Assembly: GCF_902497785.1 (NCBI RefSeq)
Contig: NZ_CABVHK010000018.1
Location: forward strand, 62,001 to 126,000
DNA: 64,000 nucleotides
From: Pseudomonas fluorescens
GTDB lineage: Bacteria; Pseudomonadota; Gammaproteobacteria; Pseudomonadales; Pseudomonadaceae
Direction of reading: 5' to 3'
The notes under the pieces were generated by a model. The model saw only the letters and a list, made by a program, of their open reading frames with translations. It did no database searches and was not told the DNA's origin. Of this stretch, positions 31,165-39,083 are shown one piece after another. Each line of letters starts with the position of its first letter. Within the stretch, counting starts at the first letter, position 1. The position numbers and the translations under genes were made by a program.

Positions 31165-31767
31165 TCACTCTGACACATGCGGGTGAATGTTCAACAGCTC
31201 CGGGGTATTGAGGTTCGCCAGTCGAGGGTCGTTGTCGGGACATTGCAGGGCGGTTGCACCCAGTTTGCGCATCAGACGACCCGGACTGCGTTCACCCTCA
31301 TGCCAGGCAGTGTCGAATGCTTCACGCAGGGCGACGGGAATGATGCACAGCAAGGGTTCCCAGTGTTCATCGTGGCGCAGCATCAGCGGTTTGTCCGGAT
31401 GCTGGCTGGCGGTTTCGCGCATGCTGTGGAGCAGTGCCGCATCGACTCGCGGCACATCACACGGCAACACCATCAAATAAGCGTGCCGAGCCGCCTTCAG
31501 GCCCGCACGCATACCGGCCAGGGGGCCCGGGAAGTCGCCTTCGTCGTCATGCACCAGTTGATCGGCATAGGGTGCATATTTTTCCGGATTGCGGTTGCAG
31601 GAGATGATCAAGTCATCGCTCAGCGGGCGGGTTTTTCGATGCAAATGCGCAATCAGCGGTTCACCGTGCCACTCGATCAAGCCTTTGTCCTGACCGCCCA
31701 TGCGCTGGCCGCGACCACCCGCCAGCAGCAGAATCGAGCAGGGCGACAAATGTGTATTCAAGGTCAT
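31165..31767 (-). CDS. mobA: Molybdenum cofactor guanylyltransferase
   Basis: The 200-residue nucleotidyltransferase links GMP to molybdopterin to form the guanine dinucleotide cofactor. Diagnostic motifs are LLLAGGRGQRMGGQDKGL (GTP site), DDEGDFPGPLAGMRAGL, LPCDVPRVD and the late LANLNTPEL. It starts at ATG 31767 and is divergent from moaB across 81 bp. This local grouping of mobA, moaB and moeA matches the order I recall in P. aeruginosa (PA3028-PA3030). The product acts in the cytoplasm. Confidence 0.94.
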   Translation of the reverse strand: MTLNTHLSPCSILLLAGGRGQRMGGQDKGLIEWHGEPLIAHLHRKTRPLSDDLIISCNRNPEKYAPYADQLVHDDEGDFPGPLAGMRAGLKAARHAYLMVLPCDVPRVDAALLHSMRETASQHPDKPLMLRHDEHWEPLLCIIPVALREAFDTAWHEGERSPGRLMRKLGATALQCPDNDPRLANLNTPELLNIHPHVSE

Positions 31768-31848
31768 GGCCGGTCTCCATGGGGGCGGTGAAAAAAGCAG
31801 GCGCTGTGATATAACACCGGGCTGTTTCTCCTACAACTGGACGAGCCT

Positions 31849-32388
31849 ATGAAAGCCAAGGCTGATGTACCTTTCGCACCGCTCAACATTGCGGTGTTGA
31901 CTGTCAGTGACACCCGTACGCTGGAAACCGACACATCAGGCCAGGTCTTCGTCGACCGGCTGACTGCGGCCGGGCACAACCTGGCCTCCCGGGTTCTGCT
32001 CAAAGATGACCTCTACAAAATCCGCGCGCAAGTCGCCAACTGGATTGCCGATGATGTGGTGCAGGTCGTATTGATCACCGGCGGCACCGGGTTTACCGGA
32101 CGTGACAGCACACCCGAAGCGGTGAGCTGCTTGCTGGACAAGCAGGTCGATGGTTTTGGTGAGCTGTTCCGGCAGATTTCGGTGGCCGATATCGGCACTT
32201 CCACCGTTCAATCCCGTGCCCTGGCGGGGCTCGCCAATGGCACCTTGGTCTGCTGCTTGCCGGGTTCGACCAATGCCGTGCGCACCGGTTGGGATGGCAT
32301 TTTGGCGGAACAGCTGGACTCACGGCACCGCCCCTGCAATTTCGTACCTCACCTGAAACAGGCGGCACCCTGTGAATCCCGCGGGTAA
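31849..32388 (+). CDS. moaB: Molybdenum cofactor biosynthesis protein B
   Basis: The 179-residue MoaB/MogA-type protein carries the molybdopterin-binding motifs VLTVSDTRTLETD and VVLITGGTGFTGRDSTPEAV and ends in the loop LPGSTNAVRTGWD. It adenylylates molybdopterin, or assists in doing so, before metal insertion by MoeA. GGACGAG precedes ATG 31849. It overlaps moeA by 17 bases if moeA uses GTG 32372, consistent with a coupled two-gene operon. Confidence 0.94.
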   Translation: MKAKADVPFAPLNIAVLTVSDTRTLETDTSGQVFVDRLTAAGHNLASRVLLKDDLYKIRAQVANWIADDVVQVVLITGGTGFTGRDSTPEAVSCLLDKQVDGFGELFRQISVADIGTSTVQSRALAGLANGTLVCCLPGSTNAVRTGWDGILAEQLDSRHRPCNFVPHLKQAAPCESRG

Positions 32389-33598
32389 GCCAGGCAAGAC
32401 ATCCACGCTGATGGCTGTCGAGGTAGCACTGGCGCGCTTGCTGGAAATGGCCGAAGCGACGCCCATAGTTGAGCGAGAACGCTTGCCCTTGGCGCAAGTG
32501 GAGGGCCGTGTGCTGGCCGACGACCTGATCTCGACGCTGGATCTGCCTCCGTGGCCTAACAGCGCAATGGACGGTTACGCCTTGCGCACGGCGGACTGGA
32601 CGGGTGAGCCGTTGGTGGTCAGTCAGAAGATTTTTGCCGGCAGCGCCCCCGATCCGTTAAAGCCGGGTACCTGTGCGCGAATTTTCACTGGCGCTCCGGT
32701 TCCCGCAGGGGCCGATTGTGTCGAGATGCAGGAAAACGCCGAAGTCCAGGCGGATGGTCGCGTGCGTTTCACTGAAACCCTGACGCCCGGAAACAATATC
32801 CGTACGCAGGGACAGGAAACCACGGTGGGTGAACTGATTCTGCCGGCAGGCACCCGCCTTGGGCCGATTGAGCAAGGCCTCGCTGCATCACTGGGATGCG
32901 CGGAGCTGGACGTCATCCGCAAGGTCCGCGTCGCGGTACTGTCCACCGGTGACGAATTGGTTGAGCCAGGTCAAACACTGGGGCCAGGCCAGATCTACAA
33001 CAGTAATCGGGTATTGCTCTGCAGTTGGTTGCAACGCTTGGGTTGTGAGGTGATCGACGCCGGTATTCTTGCGGATAACCTTGAGACCACGCGTGCCCGC
33101 CTGGGTGAGCTCAAGGATGTCGACCTGATTCTTTCAACGGGTGGCGTATCCGTCGGGGAGGCTGACTTCCTGGGCATTGCACTGCGCGAGGAGGGCGAGC
33201 TCACGTTGTGGAAACTGGCGATCAAACCGGGCAAGCCGCTGACGTTTGGGCATTTTCGAGGCGTGCCAGTGATTGGGTTGCCGGGTAATCCGGCATCGAC
33301 TCTGGTGACCTTTGCGTTGTTGGCAAGGCCCTATCTCTTGCGCCGCCAAGGCGTAAAAGAGGTTGCTCCCCTCAAGTTTCAGGTGCCGGCGGGGTTTGCC
33401 TGGCGCAAAGCCGGCAATCGACGCGAGTATTTGCGTGGCCGTCTGGAGAATGGCCGGGCGATCATCTACAAAAACCAGAGTTCGGGTGTCCTGCGCAGCG
33501 CCGCCTGGGCTGATGGTCTGGTCGAAGTCCTGGAAGATCGCACGTTGATTGAAGGTGACAGTGTGAGCTTCATTCCGTTGAGCGAAGTCCTGGGTTGA
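32372..33598 (+). CDS. moeA: Molybdopterin molybdenumtransferase
   Basis: The 408-residue MoeA inserts molybdate into adenylylated molybdopterin. Motifs are PPWPNSAMDGYALR, RIFTGAPVPAGADCVEMQE, VLSTGDELVEPGQ, LSTGGVSVGEADF, KPGKPLTFGHF and GLPGNPAST. The GTG start at 32372 overlaps moaB and follows AGGCGG; ATG 32411 is a plausible alternative that would remove 13 residues. A hairpin without a T-run follows (33620-33648). Confidence 0.93.
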   Translation: MNPAGKPGKTSTLMAVEVALARLLEMAEATPIVERERLPLAQVEGRVLADDLISTLDLPPWPNSAMDGYALRTADWTGEPLVVSQKIFAGSAPDPLKPGTCARIFTGAPVPAGADCVEMQENAEVQADGRVRFTETLTPGNNIRTQGQETTVGELILPAGTRLGPIEQGLAASLGCAELDVIRKVRVAVLSTGDELVEPGQTLGPGQIYNSNRVLLCSWLQRLGCEVIDAGILADNLETTRARLGELKDVDLILSTGGVSVGEADFLGIALREEGELTLWKLAIKPGKPLTFGHFRGVPVIGLPGNPASTLVTFALLARPYLLRRQGVKEVAPLKFQVPAGFAWRKAGNRREYLRGRLENGRAIIYKNQSSGVLRSAAWADGLVEVLEDRTLIEGDSVSFIPLSEVLG

Positions 33599-33619
33599 TC
33601 CCTGCGTCGCGGTCGGCAC

Positions 33620-33648
33620 GTAAACCCGGTTGATGGAACCGGGGTTAC
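33620..33648. other. Hairpin after moeA
   Basis: GTAAACCCGGTT and AACCGGGGTTAC form an 11-of-12 bp stem with a GATGG loop between the convergent moeA and the small gene at 33664. There is no T-run, so termination here would not be a standard intrinsic event. Confidence 0.45.
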
Positions 33649-33663
33649 AGTACGGGCAGCGTC

Positions 33664-33858
33664 TCAACGCAGAAGAAGTGACACGAGCTGGTCGAACCGG
33701 CTATTGGAAATCCACGCCAGAAGCCCAAGCACCACGGCTGTTCCGCCTGCTGAGTAGGCGAGCCTGTGTCTTATGGATTTGACGTCCCTGCGCACTTCCT
33801 CCATTTCCCTGCGGATGTTTTTGAGGTGCGTTTCCAGTTCAACGACGCGAGGTTCCAT
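33664..33858 (-). CDS. Small coiled-coil/one-helix membrane protein of unknown function
   Basis: This 64-residue protein has a short charged coiled coil (MEPRVVELETHLKNIRREME, then EVRRDVKSIRHRL) followed by one membrane helix (about residues 37-54, AGGTAVVLGLLAWIS). GGAG seven bases before ATG 33858 supports this start; ATG 33933 would give 89 residues and has a poorer ribosome site. Similar short helix-plus-TM proteins are frequent near phage or toxin genes, but no such neighbour is present. I do not assign a function. Confidence 0.7.
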   Translation of the reverse strand: MEPRVVELETHLKNIRREMEEVRRDVKSIRHRLAYSAGGTAVVLGLLAWISNSRFDQLVSLLLR

Positions 33859-34159
33859 TTCAACTGCTCCTGTGGGTGTTGCGCTGTTATTGAATTCGGT
33901 GTGCTGTTGGGCTCTGCTGACATGGCTTTGCATCGTACGTCCCTGTAATCCTGCGGATGGCTGATAAACCGCAGCCCCAAGGTGTACCAATCCCATGGAG
34001 GGGTCAATTGAGCCGATTCCTCACGTTTTGTAAGAAAAAATCCCACCCTGTAGGACCCCAACGCACAGCCGTCGGAAATATTTCAATTTCCTGCGACTTT
34101 TATTGGGCGCCACGAGGTCCACATCTCCCAGAAAGCATTCATTTATGGGAGTGACCACA

Positions 34160-35077
34160 ATGAGCGATCGCAAGGCGCTGTTGATTCTGCATGGCAAGCA
34201 GGCGCTCAACGATGAGGTCCGGGCCGCCGTTGAGGGCAAGCGCACGCAGGGTTGGGACTTGGCGGTGCGACTGACCTGGGAAGGCGGCGACGCCCAACGG
34301 CTGGTAGGTGAAGCACTGGCTGCGGGCTATCAGCAGATTATTGCTGGCGGCGGTGACGGGACGCTGCGCGATATTGCCGAGGCCATGGCTGCACATTCGA
34401 CGCCAGCCAGTCTCGTGCTGATGCCTTTGGGCACCGCCAACGATTTCGCCCGGGCGGCGGGCGTCCCTCTGGAACCCGATCAGGCTTTGGATCTTCTGGA
34501 GGTTGAACCGAAGGCGATTGATCTGGGTGAGGTCGGCGGGCAAGTGTTTCTGAATATGGCCACGGGCGGCTTCGGTAGCCAGGTCACGGCAAATACCTCG
34601 GAGGACTTGAAGAAAGTGCTCGGCGGTGCGGCTTACCTGTTCACCGGTTTAACACGGTTCAGCGAGTTGCATGCGGCCTATGGGGAGTTGCATGGACCGG
34701 ATTTTCAGTGGAGCGGCGACCTGCTGGCGCTGGGGATAGGCAATGGGCGGCAAGCGGGCGGTGGTCAACTATTGTGTCCGCAGGCGCTGGTTGACGACGG
34801 TCTGCTGGATATCAGCATTCTGCCTGCACCGCAGGAAGTGGTCGGTACGCTGAAGAGCCTGCTGACGGATGGCTTCGGCATCGACAACATGTTTGTCCGC
34901 GCACGCCTGCCATGGGTCGAGATCAAGGTGTCTGAAGGCCTTTCCATCAACCTCGATGGCGAGCCGATGGAGGGCGACAACTTGCGTTTCTCGGCGCGGC
35001 CGGCGGCATTGCGGGTGCATTTGCCCGAAAACTCGCCGTTGCTGAGCGCGACAGTTGCTATCAATCATCCAGACTGA
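34160..35077 (+). CDS. yegS: YegS-type lipid kinase (diacylglycerol-kinase catalytic domain)
   Basis: The 305-residue product equals E. coli YegS in length as I recall it. It has the diacylglycerol-kinase motifs GGGDGTLRDIAEAM (about residue 62), LMPLGTANDFARAAG (about 90) and LNMATGGFGS, plus a late INLDGEPMEGDN. E. coli YegS phosphorylates phosphatidylglycerol in vitro. GGAG eight bases before ATG 34160 fixes the start. The 3' end overlaps the convergent response regulator gene by 17 bp. Confidence 0.93.
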   Translation: MSDRKALLILHGKQALNDEVRAAVEGKRTQGWDLAVRLTWEGGDAQRLVGEALAAGYQQIIAGGGDGTLRDIAEAMAAHSTPASLVLMPLGTANDFARAAGVPLEPDQALDLLEVEPKAIDLGEVGGQVFLNMATGGFGSQVTANTSEDLKKVLGGAAYLFTGLTRFSELHAAYGELHGPDFQWSGDLLALGIGNGRQAGGGQLLCPQALVDDGLLDISILPAPQEVVGTLKSLLTDGFGIDNMFVRARLPWVEIKVSEGLSINLDGEPMEGDNLRFSARPAALRVHLPENSPLLSATVAINHPD

Positions 35078-35720
35078 TGATGTGCTCACGCACGGCAAAC
35101 AGCACCAGGCCTGCAACGTCGTAGATTTGCAGGCGTTTCATGATCTGTGAGCGATGGGTTTCGACGGTCTTGATACTCAGCCCCAAGCCGTTGGCGATTT
35201 CCCGGGTGGATTTTCCGCGGACAATCAGGCGAAGGATCTCCAGCTGGCGTGCCGTCAGGTTGTGCGAATCGGCGGGTTCCGGCTGGTGTTTCTGATTTCG
35301 GGTCAGTGCCTGGGTGATGACCGTATGGGCGATGGCCGGGCTCAGGTAACGCTCGTTGTTGCGCAGGGCCTCCAGGGCGTGTTCGAGCTCGGTCGCCGTA
35401 GTGTCCTTGAGCAGATAGCCGTGGGCGCCGGATTCCAGTGCCTGCATGATGAGCGCCGGGTCGGTGTGCATCGACAGGATCAGCACTTTGCTTTGCGGGC
35501 GTACTCGTTTGAGCCGCTGCAATGCTTCCAGCCCGCCGGTTTCTTTCATTGAAATATCCAGCAGCACGATATCCGGGGACAGTTGCTCGACCATCTCGAG
35601 CAGCTGCGAGCCGTCATTGGCTTCACCCACGACGGCGTAGCCTGGAATATCCAGTACCAGAGCGCGTACGCCAGCCCTGATAAGCGAGTGGTCATCCACC
35701 AAAAGTAAGTTACAAGTCAA
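35061..35720 (-). CDS. NarL/FixJ-family response regulator
   Basis: The 219-residue regulator has a receiver (LLLVDDHSLIR, phospho-Asp in IVLLDISMKETGG near residue 54, Lys in GYLLKDTT). It also has a LuxR-type helix-turn-helix (LTARQLEILRLIVRGKSTRE, then LSIKTVETHRSQIMKRL). It starts at TTG 35720, whose last two bases begin the TGA of the kinase gene (TTGA), with AAGG upstream, so it is coupled to the kinase. The regulon is unknown; the 20-bp palindrome before the kinase gene is a candidate autoregulatory site. Confidence 0.93.
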   Translation of the reverse strand: MTCNLLLVDDHSLIRAGVRALVLDIPGYAVVGEANDGSQLLEMVEQLSPDIVLLDISMKETGGLEALQRLKRVRPQSKVLILSMHTDPALIMQALESGAHGYLLKDTTATELEHALEALRNNERYLSPAIAHTVITQALTRNQKHQPEPADSHNLTARQLEILRLIVRGKSTREIANGLGLSIKTVETHRSQIMKRLQIYDVAGLVLFAVREHIISLDD

Positions 35721-36679
35721 CGCATAACCTTATGGGTGCTGGCCCGCTCGAGCGCGCGCGGCGCCCACGGGAAAAGAGCTTCGATTTGAGTGCCTTTACC
35801 CGGTTCGCTGGTCACGACGAGGGTGCCGTCCAACTGATCGATGCGTTCCGACATCCCGGCCATACCGCGTTGGCCCTCCCGACCAGGGTCTGTCGCCGGC
35901 GCGAATCCCAGGCCGTCATCACTGATCAACAGTGCGAGACCCTCGGGCTGTCGCTGCAGGCGGACCAACAGGTTTTTCGCTTCGGCGTGACGCAGCATGT
36001 TGGTCACCGCTTCCTGGGTAATTCGAAAAGCCGCCACCGCCATTTCTTCCGGGATTCCCGTCAGGCGTGAGTGACATTCAAGGCTCCAGTGCACCGGTGT
36101 GTTACTCAGTGTCTTGAGCAAGTGCGCACGCAAGCTGGCTTCCAACCCCAGGCTTGTCAACTGCCGGGGATTGAGGATGGCCGATACATCACGCACTTTG
36201 GCCAGGGTCTCTTCGAGCGTGGCGCAGAGGACCGAGCATTGCTCTTGCAGCTCTTCGGGGATACGGCGTTTAAGCCAATCACTTTGCAGTTTTGCCGCGG
36301 TCAGTAATTGGCCGATATCGTCATGCAATTCCCGACTTAGCCGGTGACGTTCGTTTTCCTGAACCTTCAATAGTCGGTCTGCCAGCTCTTGAGGCTCAAA
36401 CTTTATCGATTTGCGCGAAAGGCAATGCTGCGCCCACACACAGCTCAGCGCGGCCATATTAAGCAGCAGCAGACTGAGTGGCAGATGAGTCGAAAGGCTG
36501 TACACCAGCAGGCTGCCCAGCGCCGAACAGGTACACAGCAACAGTGTGAACCGACGCGCGTTTTCTCGGGAGGGGGGCCACAGGGTGATTGACTTGAGGC
36601 TGGCGTACATAGCGGATGGAGCCAATAGATGTTCGCTGGGGGCAGACCGGTCAAGCCGACGGGTCTCTGTCTGAGTCAC
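35717..36679 (-). CDS. NarL-type sensor histidine kinase (HisKA_3) with two membrane helices
   Basis: The 320-residue protein has two helices (about residues 43-62 and 67-85) separated by almost no periplasmic loop. HisKA_3 follows with the phospho-His in RHRLSRELHDDIGQLL (about residue 119), then a HATPase domain (TQEAVTNMLRHA, ISDDGLGFAP, GMAGMSERI). The sensor probably detects a membrane or cytoplasmic cue. The first 40 residues carry no recognised domain. The gene is translationally coupled to the regulator downstream. Confidence 0.93.
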   Translation of the reverse strand: MTQTETRRLDRSAPSEHLLAPSAMYASLKSITLWPPSRENARRFTLLLCTCSALGSLLVYSLSTHLPLSLLLLNMAALSCVWAQHCLSRKSIKFEPQELADRLLKVQENERHRLSRELHDDIGQLLTAAKLQSDWLKRRIPEELQEQCSVLCATLEETLAKVRDVSAILNPRQLTSLGLEASLRAHLLKTLSNTPVHWSLECHSRLTGIPEEMAVAAFRITQEAVTNMLRHAEAKNLLVRLQRQPEGLALLISDDGLGFAPATDPGREGQRGMAGMSERIDQLDGTLVVTSEPGKGTQIEALFPWAPRALERASTHKVMR

Positions 36680-36684
36680 TGTGT

Positions 36685-36704
36685 ATTAATTGACGTCAAC
36701 TAAT
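36685..36704. promoter_or_regulatory. 20-bp palindrome before the kinase-regulator operon
   Basis: ATTAATTGACGTCAACTAAT is self-complementary at 18 of 20 positions, with TTGACGTCAA perfect at the centre. It ends six bases before the kinase start, a good position for repression or autoregulation by the NarL-type regulator. The remaining 36705-36944 stretch is AT-richer and otherwise featureless to me. Confidence 0.5.
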
Positions 36705-36944
36705 GGTCGGCATACTAACACCTAACATACCGTCGGTCGCGCTCGGTATATATGTCTATACATGCAGACATGGGGATTCTGGACGTTAGTTCCACAATGG
36801 AAAAAGTCGGAGATATGAAGTTATTTGTAGAGAGCTGTCGGTGACAGGTATGAGGTATTCAATTGCGACATGTGCGTGCTCAAGTTATCAGCACGCCCTT
36901 GCGGCAGTAAGAATATGAATCGCGGGATAGCTTTCAGACGGGAC

Positions 36945-37415
36945 TCAAGCCTGCTTTTCGGAAAAGGGTACGAGCCTGAACGGTCTCGAATTAACAGGTG
37001 CCTGAAACTGGCTTTGCCCGACCTGGTAGGCGAAAGCTTCGATCAGGGAGGTCTGTTCAGTGTTATCCAGACCGAGTTGCCCGGTGCTCTGATCGATCAG
37101 CTCGAGCTGCCAGGCCATTAATGTGAAACAGTCTTTTAAGGCGCCCAATGCCTGATCATGCAGGTCGACACGGTTTTGGGCATGGTTAAGCAAGCCATGG
37201 ATGTGCAGCGAAAACTCCGACACGGCGACAAGCGCAAGAGCATCGGCCTTGCTGGCCAGTTTGAGCAGGGAACTCAGCATGCAGTCGATGGCGTCCCTGT
37301 CATTGCTGATCAGTTGCAAGTGACTCAGGCATTCCTCGGATTTGGCCAGGAGCGTTTCAGCCTCGACGAGAAACTCCGGGAGCCGCTGGGCCCAATCCTT
37401 ATGGTCGTACGGCAT
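36945..37415 (-). CDS. CheA-P1/Hpt-like helical protein lacking the phospho-histidine
   Basis: This 156-residue protein reads like a CheA P1 domain: WAQRLPEFLVEAETLLAKSE with ECLSHLQLI parallels the FFDEADELLADMEQHL helix, and the helices LHIHGLLNHAQN and ALKDCFTLMAWQLELID follow in the expected order. At the phospho-site, where P1 has AAHSIKGGAG, this protein reads KLASKADALAL, with no His-x-x-Lys-Gly and about four residues fewer. It could bind receivers without phosphotransfer. GGAG six bases before ATG 37415 supports the start. It is divergent from cheV across 462 bp. The homology is by eye and needs a profile search. Confidence 0.72.
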   Translation of the reverse strand: MPYDHKDWAQRLPEFLVEAETLLAKSEECLSHLQLISNDRDAIDCMLSSLLKLASKADALALVAVSEFSLHIHGLLNHAQNRVDLHDQALGALKDCFTLMAWQLELIDQSTGQLGLDNTEQTSLIEAFAYQVGQSQFQAPVNSRPFRLVPFSEKQA

Positions 37416-37760
37416 GTCTATCTCCACAACGTCATGTCAAATGAGGGAATGTCGTGTGTGTCGGCGAGAATGTTCTGCGTCATGGCGTTGCCATGCCGAG
37501 GTGAGATCGCGCTCCGGCGCGCCCGGATGCAGGCGGGGGAACTCGAGAGGGTGGATGGCCACTGACCTGCGATCGCACACAAAAGCCTGACTCCGTTCAT
37601 GCAATGAGAATGGCGTCACATTAATGGCTATTGGATATTGCGAATATCAGGTTGGGCCTGATTGTTACTAGGGGAATCCCTTACGTGCGGGAACCTAACG
37701 TGCGAACTGTGGTCGCGCCGCCGGAAAACATCAAATTGGCTGATGTAGTTCAGTAAAGCA

Positions 37761-37779
37761 TGATGTTAATGTGACATCA
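37761..37779. promoter_or_regulatory. Inverted repeat in the cheV upstream region
   Basis: TGATGT and ACATCA arms frame a 7-base centre (TGATGTTAATGTGACATCA), 49 bp upstream of the FliA-type promoter. This is a possible operator, of unknown protein. Elsewhere in the 37416-37877 gap I see only the short repeat TTACGTGCG/CTAACGTGCG near 37681-37704. Confidence 0.35.
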
Positions 37780-37808
37780 ATGCTTGAGCGTTGCATTTTG
37801 TCCGGGGG

Positions 37809-37835
37809 TCAAGGTCCGGCAATTACCGCCGATAA
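37809..37835 (+). promoter_or_regulatory. Sigma-28 (FliA) promoter of cheV
   Basis: TCAAGGTC, 11 bases, then GCCGATAA is an excellent fit to the flagellar sigma-28 pattern TCAAGTTT-N11-GCCGATAA. It lies 42 bp before the cheV ATG, giving a short leader. Confidence 0.8.
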
Positions 37836-37877
37836 CCCTCTTTAGTGAATTCATCAGAACAAGCACAGGAGTCATTG

Positions 37878-38813
37878 ATGGCCGGCATTCTCGACACGGT
37901 AGACCAACGCACACAACTGGTGGGTGAGAATCGCCTGGAAATTCTCATGTTCCGGCTGGCTGGACGTCAATTGTTCGCGATCAACGTGTTTAAGGTGCAG
38001 GAAGTGCTGCAACTGCCGAAGTTGACTCTCATGCCTCAGCGCCATCCGTTTGTCTGCGGCGTGGTCAACTTGCGCGGCCAGACGTTGCCGGTGATCGATC
38101 TGTCCCAGGCCATCGGCATGCGCCCGCTGGTGCCAAGCCCGACCAGTACGATCATCGTCACCGAATACAACCGTTCGGTGCAGGCGTTCCTGGTGGGTGG
38201 TGTGGATCGCATCGTCAACATGAACTGGGAAGCCATTTTGCCGCCGCCTGCCAGCGCCGGCCGCCAGCACTACCTGACCGCTATCAGCAAGGTCGACGAT
38301 CAGTTGGTGGAAATCATCGACGTCGAAAAAGTCCTGGCGGAAATCGTCCCTTACAACGCCAAGGTCTCCCGCGACAAACTTGACGACCCGGTGCTGGAGC
38401 GCGCCCGGGGCCGCGAAGTGCTTCTGGTAGACGATTCCAACGTGGCCCTCTCGCAATTGCGCGACACCCTCGGCCAGTTGGGGGTGAAAATGCACATCGC
38501 CAGCGACGGCCTGAAGGCGCTGAACATGCTCAAGGGCTGGGCCGATACCGGCGTGAACATGACCGACAAACTGCTGATGGTGTTCACCGATGCGGAAATG
38601 CCGGAAATGGATGGCTACCGTCTCACCACCGAAATCCGCAACGATCCGCGTCTGCGTGGGCTGTATGTGGTGCTGCACACTTCGCTGTCCGGGAGCTTCA
38701 ACGACTCGATGGTCAAGAAGGTCGGCTGCGACAACTTCCTCTCCAAATTCCAGCCGGACAAACTGGTGGACGTGGTGCGTCAGCGCTTGATGCTGGACGA
38801 AGTGCCTGCCTGA
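37878..38813 (+). CDS. cheV: Chemotaxis coupling protein CheV (CheW-REC)
   Basis: The 311-residue protein joins a CheW domain (residues about 15-165; VFKVQEVLQLPKL, GVVNLRGQTLPVIDL) to a receiver (about 185-305; LLVDDSNVALSQL, phospho-Asp in VFTDAEMPEMDG, Lys in FLSKFQP). CheV couples receptors to CheA and adapts through phosphorylation. GGAG and ATG 37878 define the start; the frame is open from 37845. A FliA-type promoter lies just upstream. No other chemotaxis genes are adjacent, so this is an isolated cheV. Confidence 0.95.
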   Translation: MAGILDTVDQRTQLVGENRLEILMFRLAGRQLFAINVFKVQEVLQLPKLTLMPQRHPFVCGVVNLRGQTLPVIDLSQAIGMRPLVPSPTSTIIVTEYNRSVQAFLVGGVDRIVNMNWEAILPPPASAGRQHYLTAISKVDDQLVEIIDVEKVLAEIVPYNAKVSRDKLDDPVLERARGREVLLVDDSNVALSQLRDTLGQLGVKMHIASDGLKALNMLKGWADTGVNMTDKLLMVFTDAEMPEMDGYRLTTEIRNDPRLRGLYVVLHTSLSGSFNDSMVKKVGCDNFLSKFQPDKLVDVVRQRLMLDEVPA

Positions 38814-38841
38814 TAACGATGCAGACCCTGTGCGGGCCAGT

Positions 38842-38985
38842 GTGGCGAGGGGATTTATCGGAATGCCGCATCACCCCGTTCGGCTGCGAAGCAGTCGTAA
38901 AACTGCACATGATTCCCAACTGATAGTCAGCGCAAACGCTCTGGGGGCAGCTCTGCTGCCCAACGGGGATAAATCCCCTCGCCAC
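38842..38985. repeat. Inverted pair of GTGGCGAGGGGATTTATC elements
   Basis: The arms 38842-38859 and 38968-38985 are exact 18-bp reverse complements 108 bp apart. Their sequence is unrelated to the GGGAGCGAGC REP family elsewhere in the window. They lie in the cheV-MOSC intergenic region (38814-39083). Confidence 0.85.
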
Positions 38986-39083
38986 CCAGGCGCGCTCCCA
39001 CACGGGATACGGTCCCGTTCTCAATCTTTGATTCGCTGGACAAGCTCGTATAGGGTGGCGTTTTATCCATCAGGAAGCTGTCC

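Noticed and set aside
37158..37565. 135-codon plus-strand frame over the Hpt-like gene
   Set aside because: The minus strand has a good ribosome site and CheA-P1-like sequence; the plus frame has neither.
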